Source: Endozoicomonas sp965199185
GTDB lineage: Bacteria > Pseudomonadota > Gammaproteobacteria > Pseudomonadales > Endozoicomonadaceae
Assembly: GCA_965199185.1 (NCBI GenBank)
Contig: CBDAQW010000037.1
Coordinates: 310,001 to 374,000, forward strand
Direction: 5' to 3'
DNA length: 64,000 nucleotides
Shown here in pieces: positions 1-7,903 of the stretch (position 1 is its first letter; each line of letters starts with the position of its first letter). The notes beneath the pieces are model-generated. The model was given only the letters and a program-made list of their open reading frames with translations. It had not been told where the DNA came from and ran no database searches. Both the position numbers and the translations under genes were made by a program.

Positions 1-1564
1 ATACAACAATAAAGTTATCCGGATTACGATAACCAGGCAGTGCTTCACCGTTTATATTCGGTCCAGCCTGCATGTTGTTATTACACATCACCCAGTAGGC
101 GTTGAGTGCGCCATCGTTGAGTTTGCGATTTTGCAGAACGGCGTGATAGCCGACTTTACCCGGAATAGTGCCTTCAGGCAGTTTCCAGATTTTCTCTGAA
201 ATATCTCTATGCTTCTTCTTCTTTACCACCATGTCGGCAGGCAGGCGGTGAGCAAAGGTGCCTACTTCACGAGCGGTACCACAGGCAGAAGGCTGACCTG
301 TCAGGGAGAATGGACCACAACCGGGTTTGGAAATCTTGCCGGTCAGCAGGTGGATGTTATACAACAGGTTGTTCATCCACACACCACGGGTATGCTGGTT
401 CACACCCATTGTCCACAGTGACATTACCTTGACGTTTGGATCGGCGTAGAGTTTTGCCAGCGCTTCTAGTTGTTTTTCAGGAACGCCGGACAGTTTGGAT
501 ACTTTGTCAGCGGTGTACTCGCTGACAAAATCAGCGAACTGCTTGAAATCAATCTCTTCAGAACCACCATTGTTTGGATTGGCAGCCGCTTTTTGCAGAG
601 GGTGGTTGTCGCGCAGACCATAACCAATATCGGTCACACCTTTGCGGAAGCGAGTGTGTTTGCTGACAAACTTATGATCAACCGCATCGTGCTGAATCAG
701 ATAGTTGGCAATGTAGTTGGCAATGGCAAGATCGGTTTGTGGCGTGAAGATGATGCCCTGATCCGCCAATTCAAAAGAACGATGTTTGAAAGTAGACAAC
801 ACTGCTACTTTACAACCTTCGCTGGACAGACGACGATCGGTCAGGCGTGACCAGAGCACCGGATGCATCTCTGCCATGTTGGAGCCCCAGAGCACAAAAG
901 CATCCGCTTTCTCAAAATCGTCGTAGCAGCCCATAGGCTCATCAATACCGAAGGTACGCATAAAGCCACCTACCGCTGAAGCCATGCAGTGGCGAGCATT
1001 AGGGTCGATATGGTTGGAGCGGAAACCGGCTTTGTAGAGTTTGGCAGCGGCGTAACCTTCCCAAACCGTCCACTGACCAGAGCCGAACATACCTACGCCT
1101 GGCATTTCGTCGGTGTTGCGGGTTTTGGCGATAGCCGCTTTCCACTTCTCAGCCATGATATCGAAAGCCTGATCCCAGGAAATCGGAGCGAAGTCACCTT
1201 CTTTATCAAACTTACCATTCTTCATGCGCAGCAGTGGTGTCTGTAGACGATCAGTGCCGTACATAATCTTGGACAGGAAGTAACCCTTGATGCAATTCAG
1301 ACCACGGTTAACCGGTGCTTCAGGATCACCCTGAGTAGCAACCACCCGACCATTCTTGGAGCCGACCAGAACAGAGCAACCAGTACCGCAGAAACGACAG
1401 GGCGCTTTGTCCCAGTGAATGTCAGTTTCTTTGCTGCTGGTGATCAGATTGGCAGCAGAGGCGCTGGTGCTCATGCCGGCTGCCGCAGCGGTGGCAGCAA
1501 TGGCGCTGCTCTTCATGAAGTCCCGGCGACTCTGTCGGGCTATTGATTTTTGGTCTGGATTCAT
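1..1564 (-). CDS. napA: Periplasmic nitrate reductase catalytic subunit NapA (partial, C-terminus beyond the left edge)
   Basis: NapA reduces nitrate to nitrite in the periplasm using a bis-MGD molybdenum cofactor and one [4Fe-4S] cluster. About 521 residues of the usual ~830 are present. The N-terminus carries a twin-arginine signal (QSRRDFMKSSAIA, then an Ala-rich segment), followed by the cluster motif CRFCGTGCSV and, after about 30 residues, CIKGYF. The molybdopterin motif around GSNMAEMHPVLWSR is also visible. The ATG at 1564 lies 4 bases after the napD stop, so the two genes share a transcript. napB and napC are expected further left but cannot be seen. Maturation needs Moco (moeA and mobB lie at 62-64 kb) and Tat export. 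Confidence 0.96.
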   Translation of the reverse strand, partial: MNPDQKSIARQSRRDFMKSSAIAATAAAAGMSTSASAANLITSSKETDIHWDKAPCRFCGTGCSVLVGSKNGRVVATQGDPEAPVNRGLNCIKGYFLSKIMYGTDRLQTPLLRMKNGKFDKEGDFAPISWDQAFDIMAEKWKAAIAKTRNTDEMPGVGMFGSGQWTVWEGYAAAKLYKAGFRSNHIDPNARHCMASAVGGFMRTFGIDEPMGCYDDFEKADAFVLWGSNMAEMHPVLWSRLTDRRLSSEGCKVAVLSTFKHRSFELADQGIIFTPQTDLAIANYIANYLIQHDAVDHKFVSKHTRFRKGVTDIGYGLRDNHPLQKAAANPNNGGSEEIDFKQFADFVSEYTADKVSKLSGVPEKQLEALAKLYADPNVKVMSLWTMGVNQHTRGVWMNNLLYNIHLLTGKISKPGCGPFSLTGQPSACGTAREVGTFAHRLPADMVVKKKKHRDISEKIWKLPEGTIPGKVGYHAVLQNRKLNDGALNAYWVMCNNNMQAGPNINGEALPGYRNPDNFIVV

Positions 1565-1568
1565 CGTG

Positions 1569-1844
1569 TCACTCCTGATGCGCATAAACGAGCGCTGAAG
1601 ACAAAACGCCTTCCGCAGCGCTAATATCTGAAATTCGGCTTACCATGGTCTGCTGACCGGGTTGCTCTTCTACGGTAACGATCAGCTTGCCATCCGCTTC
1701 AGTCATTTGAACCTCGACACCTTCCAGTTGGTTCAGGCGTTCAGTGACTGAATCAATATCTTCAGGCTGAGTACGGACAATCAGTCCTGAGATGCCGCCG
1801 ACTTCATTGGTTTCCGTTTCTTTTGAAATTGATTTTTTACTCAT
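1569..1844 (-). CDS. napD: NapD, chaperone for NapA maturation
   Basis: This 91-residue cytoplasmic protein matches NapD, which binds the Tat signal peptide of NapA and delays export until the cofactor is loaded. The family pattern is clear: GLIVRTQPEDIDSVTERLNQLEGVEV (a ferredoxin-like fold beginning) and KLIVTVEE. It has a short N-terminal extension of about 15 polar residues compared with E. coli NapD. It lies 7 bases after napF and 4 bases before napA, in the conserved order F-D-A. Confidence 0.93.
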   Translation of the reverse strand: MSKKSISKETETNEVGGISGLIVRTQPEDIDSVTERLNQLEGVEVQMTEADGKLIVTVEEQPGQQTMVSRISDISAAEGVLSSALVYAHQE

Positions 1845-1851
1845 AAAGCTC

Positions 1852-2361
1852 TTATTTAGGCTCAGGCTGATATTTAGGCTCAGGCTGAATCATTTTTATG
1901 GCGTTGACCGGGCAACCTGAAACGCATTCACCACAACCGGTACAGAGATTTGAGTCGATCTGTGGTAAGGCGATACCACCTGCAGCTAGCTGAAAGGCAA
2001 TGGCTTCCACTTCACAGAATTCCTGGCAGGTTCGACAGTGCACCCTATTGGTTGCGAGACACTGGGTGTTTATTTCTGGCTGAACAGTGAGTTGATGACG
2101 TATATTCAGGGCCTGATGCTCACAGGTGGAAATGCATTGATGGCAGAATGAGCAGCCCGCCTTATTAAAATTCATCTCCGGAAAGCCAGCATCGCCTTTA
2201 ACAAGAACACCGGTTTCACAGACATTCACACAGTCACCACAGCGCTGGCACTGATCGGTGAACTGCTCCTCAGAGGAGCTGCCAGGTGGTCGTATCACAT
2301 CGACCGGAGTTCTTTTACCGCGTAGAAAGCCTCGGCGAGATAAGCGGGAGATAGTGCTCAT
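1852..2361 (-). CDS. napF: NapF, four-cluster ferredoxin-type protein of the nitrate reductase operon
   Basis: This 169-residue cytoplasmic iron-sulphur protein interacts with NapA during its assembly in other bacteria. Cysteine groups are visible in order: CQRCGDCVNVC, CSFCHQCISTC, CRTCQEFC and CTGCGECVSGC, the last followed by PVNAI. It is the first gene of the operon. The ATG at 2361 is preceded by about 400 bases of control region shared with narX. The last residues, QPEPKYQPEPK, come from an exact 18-base tandem duplication that carries the stop codon region. Confidence 0.94.
   Translation of the reverse strand: MSTISRLSRRGFLRGKRTPVDVIRPPGSSSEEQFTDQCQRCGDCVNVCETGVLVKGDAGFPEMNFNKAGCSFCHQCISTCEHQALNIRHQLTVQPEINTQCLATNRVHCRTCQEFCEVEAIAFQLAAGGIALPQIDSNLCTGCGECVSGCPVNAIKMIQPEPKYQPEPK
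1853..1888. repeat. Exact 18-bp tandem duplication at the napF 3' end
   Basis: The unit TATTTAGGCTCAGGCTGA occurs twice back to back (1853-1870 and 1871-1888). It encodes the duplicated C-terminal QPEPKY block of NapF, and the extra copy lengthens the protein by six residues without changing frame. Confidence 0.9.
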
Positions 2362-2469
2362 TGTTTTCGGGTTTTATCTGTCAGCCTGATTTTGAGCAAT
2401 ATGTTACCGGCTCAGAACCTAGGAAAAAGAGGGGTATTCCGGTAACTGAACGACGGGGTACAGATAAAA

Positions 2470-2485
2470 TACCTCTTTAGAGGTA
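2470..2485. promoter_or_regulatory. Perfect NarL/NarP 7-2-7 binding site
   Basis: TACCTCTTTAGAGGTA is a perfect inverted pair of heptamers (TACCTCT and AGAGGTA) with a 2-base spacer. It fits the known 7-2-7 consensus TACYYMT-NN-AKRRGTA. It sits upstream of napF and next to the genes for the NarX/NarL pair, so both nitrate control of nap and feedback on narXL are plausible. Confidence 0.75.
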
Positions 2486-2523
2486 CTCAATGTCTATGTT
2501 TTAATCTGCTTTGTGAGCGTAGA

Positions 2524-2552
2524 TCGGTTTCCGCCCGAAGGGCAGAAGCCGA
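2524..2552. repeat. REP-like hairpin repeat, copy 1
   Basis: A 29-base palindrome: arm TCGGTTTCCGCCC, loop GAA, arm GGGCAGAAGCCGA. Near-identical copies lie at 33384-33412 and 55083-55111, with diverged ones elsewhere. It belongs to a dispersed extragenic palindrome family. Confidence 0.8.
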
Positions 2553-2678
2553 GAATAAAGCCAACAGCTGACTCCAGACTTTTTCCTGACTTTGTCTTAG
2601 GCTGCGCATTTTTAAGTCGTTTGCCTTTATGAAAAGTGGTCTGCTATTTGTGGGTACAAAGCATAAAATCCTGAGGTG

Positions 2679-2692
2679 TTGATCTGAATCAA
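2679..2692. promoter_or_regulatory. Perfect FNR-type box upstream of narX
   Basis: TTGATCTGAATCAA matches TTGAT-N4-ATCAA exactly. Its centre is about 73 bases upstream of the narX GTG. A class II FNR promoter here would start transcription near 2727, leaving a leader of about 30 bases. This placement argues against a narX start at the in-frame CTG 2684, which lies inside the box. Confidence 0.7.
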
Positions 2693-2708
2693 AAGAAAAA
2701 TCCGAAGT

Positions 2709-2762
2709 ATGTCATCGGAAAGATTAAATTCTCTCTACCAGCCAAAGCTCTGGCAGCGGTGA
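2709..2762 (+). CDS. Possible 17-residue leader ORF coupled to narX
   Basis: An ATG at 2709 opens a 17-codon frame (MSSERLNSLYQPKLWQR) whose TGA overlaps the narX GTG as GTGA. That geometry is typical of translational coupling. There is no strong ribosome site before it. The narX frame is also open through this stretch, so this may be chance. Confidence 0.25.
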   Translation: MSSERLNSLYQPKLWQR

Positions 2763-4513
2763 GCGCTATCGGCTTGATGGCATTGATCAGTCTGGGTTCA
2801 TCAATATGGTTTGCAGTAAACACCGAAAGCGATGCCGCGGCCATTAATATTGCCGGATCATTGCGAATGCAGTCCTGGCGTTTAAGTGAGCATGTCCTTA
2901 TTCCAGAGCTAACCAGTCAGGATACCGTGTCGAAACTGGTGCTTATTTTTGATAACAGCATTAATAATCCGGCATTATCTCGCTTGCAGCTTCGCCAGGA
3001 TCATCTCGGTGCCGCCTACCGTTCAGTGGTTGCTGACTGGTATCAGGTGATGCGTCCATTATTGAGTAATCCGAAACAATACCCTTTATTTGTTGATGGT
3101 GTGCCTGTATTTGTAGACGACATTGATCAAATGGTTAAAAAACTCCAGCTTAATTCAGAATCTAAGCTTGACTGGTTACTGCTGATCGCAGCGGTCTTTC
3201 TGATCGGGATTCTGACGATTAGTATCGCAGTGATTATTTTCATCAAGAAAAATTTGCTGGAGCCAGTGATTAGTCTTGGCGCGGCGGCAGAAAACGTCCG
3301 GCAGGGGCAATTCCATCACCTTGAGCTGACGTATGATGGCTCCAATGAGCTTGGTCAATTGACCAATACCTTCCAGGAGATGGCGAATGATCTGTCACAA
3401 CTCTATGATAACCTTGAAGGTCAGGTCGCCCGACAAACTCAGGCTCTGGAGCAATCCAATACTGCATTGCATTTGCTCTATAAGGCTTCCAGAAATCTGG
3501 GGGTGAATCCTTACGATGAACAAGAAGTATTGAGCCTGATAGAAAGCTGGAAACAATTACTGGAACTAAAAGAGTGCTATATCTGCCTGTCTGACAAGGT
3601 GGGCAGTGAACAGTTGTACAGGATTAATGCCGTTGATGCCGAGTCTGGCAAGTCCGGTTGTTCGGGGCACTGCTTACACTGCATCAGGAAGCAGGATTGG
3701 AAAACAGCCATATTTTCTGTATCAGAGTATCGTTTTGATCTGGTAATAGAAGGTCAGATGTTTGGTTTTCTCTATGTAGCTACGACTGATTGCCAAATGC
3801 TGTCGGAAGAAAGTAAGGAATGGCTACAGACCTTTGCCGATATTGTTGCCGGTTCGTTGCATCAGAGTCGTAATCGTAACCATGAACGACAGGTGTTGTT
3901 GATGGAAGAACGGGCGGTTATTGCAAGAGAGTTGCATGACTCTCTTGCTCAGGCACTGTCCTATCAGAAAATTCAGGTCGTGCGGCTCAAGCGTCAGCTT
4001 GGCAAAATCGAAAAGCCGCCAATAGTGGCTGATGTGATGAATGAGCTTCAGGAAGGTCTCAATCATGCCTACCGGCAGCTCAGAGAGTTATTGAACACGT
4101 TTCGTTTATCGATATCTGAAGGTGATCTTGAAACAGCTCTGGAAAATACACTGAAGGAGTATCGTAAACGCCAACCTGATATAGAATACCAACTGGATTA
4201 CCAGTTACAGTATCGCTCACTGGATGCTCATCATCAGATACACATTGTGCATATTGTGCGGGAAGCCTTATCCAATGTCCTACAGCATGCACAAGCTACT
4301 CAGGTCATCATCCGTTGTCGTACAGATGAGTGCAACAGCGTGGTAATCACAGTGGATGATAATGGCAAAGGCATCAGTACGAAGCCGGAGAAAACCGGTC
4401 ATTTTGGCACCACCATCATGCAGGAAAGAGCGGAGACAATGGGAGGTGTTTTACATTTTGAACAAGCACCTATGGGTGGTGCAAGAGTTTCTTTGGCCCT
4501 TGAGAGTACGTGA
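2759..4513 (+). CDS. narX: Nitrate/nitrite sensor histidine kinase, NarX/NarQ type
   Basis: Membrane sensor kinase for nitrate and nitrite. From the GTG at 2759 it has 584 residues: TM1 (about 3-20), the periplasmic P-box INIAGSLRMQSWRL (about 30-42), TM2 (about 139-162), HAMP (about 164-215), a cysteine group CSGHCLHC (301-308) typical of NarX/NarQ, the phosphorylated His in ARELHDSLAQ (about 393), then an ATPase domain with EALSNVLQHA and DDNGKG. The start is uncertain. The frame stays open back to 2675 and encodes a lysine-rich stretch that would suit a cytoplasmic N-terminus, but has no ATG; the GTG is preferred because CTG 2684 lies in the FNR box. The stop overlaps narL. Confidence 0.9.
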   Translation: MSAIGLMALISLGSSIWFAVNTESDAAAINIAGSLRMQSWRLSEHVLIPELTSQDTVSKLVLIFDNSINNPALSRLQLRQDHLGAAYRSVVADWYQVMRPLLSNPKQYPLFVDGVPVFVDDIDQMVKKLQLNSESKLDWLLLIAAVFLIGILTISIAVIIFIKKNLLEPVISLGAAAENVRQGQFHHLELTYDGSNELGQLTNTFQEMANDLSQLYDNLEGQVARQTQALEQSNTALHLLYKASRNLGVNPYDEQEVLSLIESWKQLLELKECYICLSDKVGSEQLYRINAVDAESGKSGCSGHCLHCIRKQDWKTAIFSVSEYRFDLVIEGQMFGFLYVATTDCQMLSEESKEWLQTFADIVAGSLHQSRNRNHERQVLLMEERAVIARELHDSLAQALSYQKIQVVRLKRQLGKIEKPPIVADVMNELQEGLNHAYRQLRELLNTFRLSISEGDLETALENTLKEYRKRQPDIEYQLDYQLQYRSLDAHHQIHIVHIVREALSNVLQHAQATQVIIRCRTDECNSVVITVDDNGKGISTKPEKTGHFGTTIMQERAETMGGVLHFEQAPMGGARVSLALEST

Positions 4514-5157
4514 TGGATAATAAAGTAGACGAAGTGCAGGTACTGCTCATTGATGATCATCCATTGCTGCGCAAAGGGCTGGCGCAGCTGCTGGATGATG
4601 AAGAAGGGTTGACGGTGGCAGGTGAAGCCGGCTCTGGCCAGCAGGGGCTGGAACTGGCAATACAGATTGAACCAGACCTTATCCTGCTTGATCTCAATAT
4701 GAAAGGTATGGATGGTCTGGCAACACTGAAGGCCATGCGTGAAGCGAAAGTCACATCCCAGATTATTGTTCTGACGGTATCGGAACAAAGGGAAGATGTT
4801 GCTGCCATGTTCCGGGCAGGCGCTGATGGCTATCTATTGAAAGATATGGAGCCCGATGAACTGATGGACAAAGTCGCTGAAGCGGCTCACGGCAAGTTGG
4901 TGGTGGATGATCGTCTTGCCAGTGTGCTGGCTTCAGTACTACGTCCCGTTGAACAAGCCCATAATAAACTGGACGACCTGACCTTTAAGGAAAAAGAAGT
5001 GCTTAAGCTACTGGCAGAAGGGCTTGCCAATAAAATGATTGCCCGACGTCTGGAGATTAGCGAAGGAACGGTCAAAGTACACGTTAAGCGTCTTTTGAAA
5101 AAGCTGGGGGTGCGCTCCCGCGTGGAAGCGGCTGTGTGGATGGTTCAGAGGAAATAA
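4513..5157 (+). CDS. narL: Nitrate/nitrite response regulator NarL/NarP family
   Basis: DNA-binding response regulator of about 214 residues. The receiver domain shows the acidic pair in LLIDDHPLL, the phospho-acceptor Asp in LILLDLNMKGMDG (about residue 60) and the conserved Lys in YLLKD. The C-terminal LuxR-type helix-turn-helix spans roughly 150-214 (LTFKEKEVLKLL, ISEGTVKVHVKRLLKKLGV). The start ATG overlaps the narX stop as ATGA; a GTG three bases earlier is an alternative. Its probable target is the 7-2-7 palindrome upstream of napF. Confidence 0.93.
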   Translation: MDNKVDEVQVLLIDDHPLLRKGLAQLLDDEEGLTVAGEAGSGQQGLELAIQIEPDLILLDLNMKGMDGLATLKAMREAKVTSQIIVLTVSEQREDVAAMFRAGADGYLLKDMEPDELMDKVAEAAHGKLVVDDRLASVLASVLRPVEQAHNKLDDLTFKEKEVLKLLAEGLANKMIARRLEISEGTVKVHVKRLLKKLGVRSRVEAAVWMVQRK

Positions 5158-5171
5158 CTGAAACTTTATAT

Positions 5172-6152
5172 TCATTTCTGTTTATTCGCATCTGATACGG
5201 CTTTTTCAAATAACGCTACGATTGGTTTGAAGTTGTTGTTATATTGAGCCGCCTTAAGAAGAGGGATTATTTTTTTTATTTCCTCTAAACCTTCTTCTTC
5301 ATAATATACAAACTCAAATGCAACTGAAGAGAATGATTTGTTGAGCATTGCCATCATATTTAATTTGTATCGAAGATTATTTTTAAAAGAATTATGAATT
5401 TTAGGGAGACTACTATACAGCCAACTCAAAAGAAATCCGGCATCATCTATATCATCTCGACTAAGAATCAAGAGTTCAAAAAACTGGTATCTTATATTAT
5501 CCATATCTTTTATATTAATTAGAGCTTTATGACTTAAAAGCATACTACGCTCTCGAATAATTCTGGAATAACCTAAACCATCTTCAAACAAAATAACCAT
5601 TATATCCGGGTTTAATGCTCGATAGAATATAACTTTTTTCTCAGCCTGTATTTCGGTGCTTGAATATTTTGACCGCAAGTAACTATCAATCTGTCTTTCT
5701 AAAAAATCAAATCTGGATAAGCCTTCATCCTCAATCAATTTATTGTAATCTGGAAATATTGCATCAATCACATCTTCAAATGAAACAAGCTGTTCATTAT
5801 TTAAGAATTCAGTCAATATCATCTCAAAGGATGTGCGGTGCTCTTCATCCCACAATAGTTTTTCCTTCATTATACTCTTGAAAAAGCCATCTAGCTGGAA
5901 GTTTAATATTGCTGCATGGCTTAATATAGCTTCCATATTGTCGACTAAATATCTCAAGTATTGCTCTTTGTTTTTTTGTTTTGTTTTTTTAAATTTATTT
6001 TGTATCTCATCTAATGCCCATTGGTAAAAGCGCATTGCCCCCACACGTTGCTCTTCAGTATCTTCCCATTCAAGTATGAAGCCATCATCCATAGTGATAA
6101 AATTATTTTTGTAAAAGTCAATCATATCATTTTTATTGAAACAAAAGAACAT
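5172..6152 (-). CDS. Unknown AT-rich protein, 326 residues
   Basis: I do not recognise the family. The protein is rich in Lys, Asn, Ile, Phe and acidic residues and looks soluble and largely helical. It has no signal peptide and no clear membrane segment. Its DNA is far more AT-rich than the flanking genes, and it lies between narL and two IS elements, which suggests horizontal acquisition. The ATG at 6152 is 20 bases inside the IS3-type terminal repeat, so its promoter may have been cut off or replaced. An internal Met at residue 10 is another possible start, and no clear ribosome site is visible for either. It ends 14 bases from the narL stop (convergent). Confidence 0.65.
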   Translation of the reverse strand: MFFCFNKNDMIDFYKNNFITMDDGFILEWEDTEEQRVGAMRFYQWALDEIQNKFKKTKQKNKEQYLRYLVDNMEAILSHAAILNFQLDGFFKSIMKEKLLWDEEHRTSFEMILTEFLNNEQLVSFEDVIDAIFPDYNKLIEDEGLSRFDFLERQIDSYLRSKYSSTEIQAEKKVIFYRALNPDIMVILFEDGLGYSRIIRERSMLLSHKALINIKDMDNIRYQFFELLILSRDDIDDAGFLLSWLYSSLPKIHNSFKNNLRYKLNMMAMLNKSFSSVAFEFVYYEEEGLEEIKKIIPLLKAAQYNNNFKPIVALFEKAVSDANKQK

Positions 6153-6201
6153 GGATGCTGTATTCGGAGTTTTTCAAGATAGTTGTCCCGAAAACTGAAT
6201 T

Positions 6202-7269
6202 TTAGGCAGCCTTTTTCTCGTCAATTCCTACTTCAGACAACCGCTCAGGATTCAATGCAACGGCACCCACGGGCTCCCAGTTCCTGATGCTTCCTGACCA
6301 TCGCCCTGGGTTGGCCTCTCGCGCTTTGGCATACACCTGTTTCCTGTAATTCAGGATTCCCTGATCTCTTTGCTCATGGCGTTGCGCTGGTGTCACAAAG
6401 CGAATTGAACTATGGCGGTGTTCATTGTTATAAAACCGTTCAAACTTCAGCATCCACTGACGGCTGTCTTCTAATGTCAGAAAGCCTTGCGATGGCCACT
6501 GAGGACAGTATTTAACCGTTTTAAAGACTGATTCTGCAAATGCATTGTCGTTACTCACCCTTGGCCGACTATGCGAGGGAATGATACCCAATTCCTCAAG
6601 CTTGGCCTTAAAGGTACTCGACGTCATGGGAGCCCCATTGTCTGAGTGCAGTACAAGCGGTTCTTTAGTGCATTTTTCAGCCATCATTGTCCGGTTAATC
6701 AGTTCACTGGCCAGCTCACCAGACTCATGACTATGAATCTCCCAGCCAACAATCTTACGACTGTAAACGTCCAGTATCAGGTAGAGATACCAGAACTGGC
6801 CGCGAACCCTGGACGGAAAATAACTAATGTCCCAGCACCAAACCTGATTGGGGCCAGTGGCAACATGGGTTGTCGGCTTTTTACTTTTCGATCGCTTTTT
6901 TGAACGACCGCGATAGTGCAACTGACCATGCTTTTTCAACACACGGTAAAAGCTGGATTCAGAAGCAACGTATACTCCCTTGTCTGCAAGGGCTGGAACG
7001 ATCTGCGATGGTGGCAGGCTCGCATACTCATTGTCATTACTGATGGCCAGAATCTGTTGCTCCTCTTCCTCAGTCAGTTTGTTAGAGGGTACCGGACGCA
7101 GGGCATCCGGGCGTTTGTCCGTTAACACTGCGCCATTGTCATCGCGCCAGCGGTCCAGTGTTTTCAGGGATATTTCCAATTGTTCCGCAGCCTTCCAGCG
7201 AGAAGCGCCGTTTGATATGGCTTCATCAAACCATGTCAGCAGTTGGCGGCGCTTATCAGCAGGTGTCAA
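6202..7269 (-). CDS. IS3-family transposase OrfB (DDE integrase core)
   Basis: 355 residues. An N-terminal helix-turn-helix region (SRWKAAEQLEISLKTLDRWRD) precedes an integrase core with the three acidic groups WCWDISYF, LHSDNGAPM and NDNAFAESVFK. A conserved C-terminal part reads RFYNNEHRHSSIRFVTPAQRH. The start is a TTG that overlaps the OrfA stop (TTGA), so translation is probably coupled to OrfA or reached by frameshift. It looks complete and may be active. Confidence 0.9.
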   Translation of the reverse strand: MTPADKRRQLLTWFDEAISNGASRWKAAEQLEISLKTLDRWRDDNGAVLTDKRPDALRPVPSNKLTEEEEQQILAISNDNEYASLPPSQIVPALADKGVYVASESSFYRVLKKHGQLHYRGRSKKRSKSKKPTTHVATGPNQVWCWDISYFPSRVRGQFWYLYLILDVYSRKIVGWEIHSHESGELASELINRTMMAEKCTKEPLVLHSDNGAPMTSSTFKAKLEELGIIPSHSRPRVSNDNAFAESVFKTVKYCPQWPSQGFLTLEDSRQWMLKFERFYNNEHRHSSIRFVTPAQRHEQRDQGILNYRKQVYAKAREANPGRWSGSIRNWEPVGAVALNPERLSEVGIDEKKAA

Positions 7270-7766
7270 TTGTCCTCGCTGTCTATCCCGTAGAAGGCAT
7301 CGAGCTTTTTTGAAAGCACCAGCAAAGCTGCAGCTTCTGCCAACGCCTTGTCTTTACGGCGAAGCTCTTTTTCGAGGGTCTGATTGCGTTTGCGCTCTTG
7401 TTTTAATTGCTTGCTTTCCTGGTCTGCACGCTGAGAAACCTGATCAGCACCTGAAATACAAGCGTGCTTCCATTCCTTGACTTGTTGAGGGTAAAGCCCT
7501 TTTTTACGACAGTATTCGCTCAATTCAGTTTCTGACAAAGCAGCGGTTTCAACGACCACGGCAAACTTGCTTTCAGCGGACCATTGTTCTGATTTTTGTT
7601 CGCTTCCTGGCACAGGTAATCCTTTGTCCCTTAGTTTTTTACGCCAATTATACAGGGTTTGTTCGCTGATACCTTCCTCTCTGGCCACATCTGGCACAGA
7701 GCGATTGTGTGGTGGCAACAGCTTTTTCAAAACAGCTGACTTACGTTCCTCTGAAAACCGAGGCAT
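7266..7766 (-). CDS. IS3-family transposase OrfA (DNA-binding)
   Basis: 166 residues. The helix-turn-helix is VPDVAREEGISEQTLYNWRKKL (about 24-45), followed by a second similar segment (ETELSEYCRKKGLYPQQVKEWK) and a C-terminal coiled coil (about 118-160) rich in Lys, Glu and Leu. It is longer than the ~100-residue OrfA of many IS3 elements. It overlaps OrfB by 4 bases. Confidence 0.85.
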   Translation of the reverse strand: MPRFSEERKSAVLKKLLPPHNRSVPDVAREEGISEQTLYNWRKKLRDKGLPVPGSEQKSEQWSAESKFAVVVETAALSETELSEYCRKKGLYPQQVKEWKHACISGADQVSQRADQESKQLKQERKRNQTLEKELRRKDKALAEAAALLVLSKKLDAFYGIDSEDN

Positions 7767-7903
7767 ATCCCACGTCCTTCGCCCACTGCTTAACTTTTAT
7801 TGGTTAATCAGTAAGCGGGACAACTATCCTGACACAGCGGGCAGAGAACAATCGCATATACTCACCAATCTTTTTATTTGACTGTGAGAATAGTAGATCA
7901 TTA

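Larger units (their letters stand above)
2362..2758. promoter_or_regulatory. Divergent napF / narX control region
   Basis: This gap of about 400 bases separates two divergent operons and contains no long gene. It holds a NarL/NarP palindrome (2470-2485), a hairpin repeat (2524-2552), an FNR box (2679-2692) and a short ORF that overlaps the narX start. The NarL/NarP site lies about 110 bases upstream of napF, and the FNR box about 70 bases upstream of the narX GTG. This suggests nitrate control of nap and oxygen control of narXL, although either site could serve both. Confidence 0.7.
6172..7834 (-). mobile_element. IS3-family insertion sequence
   Basis: About 1.66 kb bounded by imperfect inverted repeats: TTTCAAGATAGTTGTCCCG at 6172-6190 and, reversed, TGTCAGGATAGTTGTCCCG at 7816-7834, with the inner 13 bases (GATAGTTGTCCCG) identical. 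It encodes OrfA and OrfB. No direct target duplication can be read, so the insertion may be old or rearranged. Confidence 0.85.

Noticed and set aside
6172..7834. Target duplication of the IS3 element
   Set aside because: Flanks do not match as direct repeats, so none is claimed.
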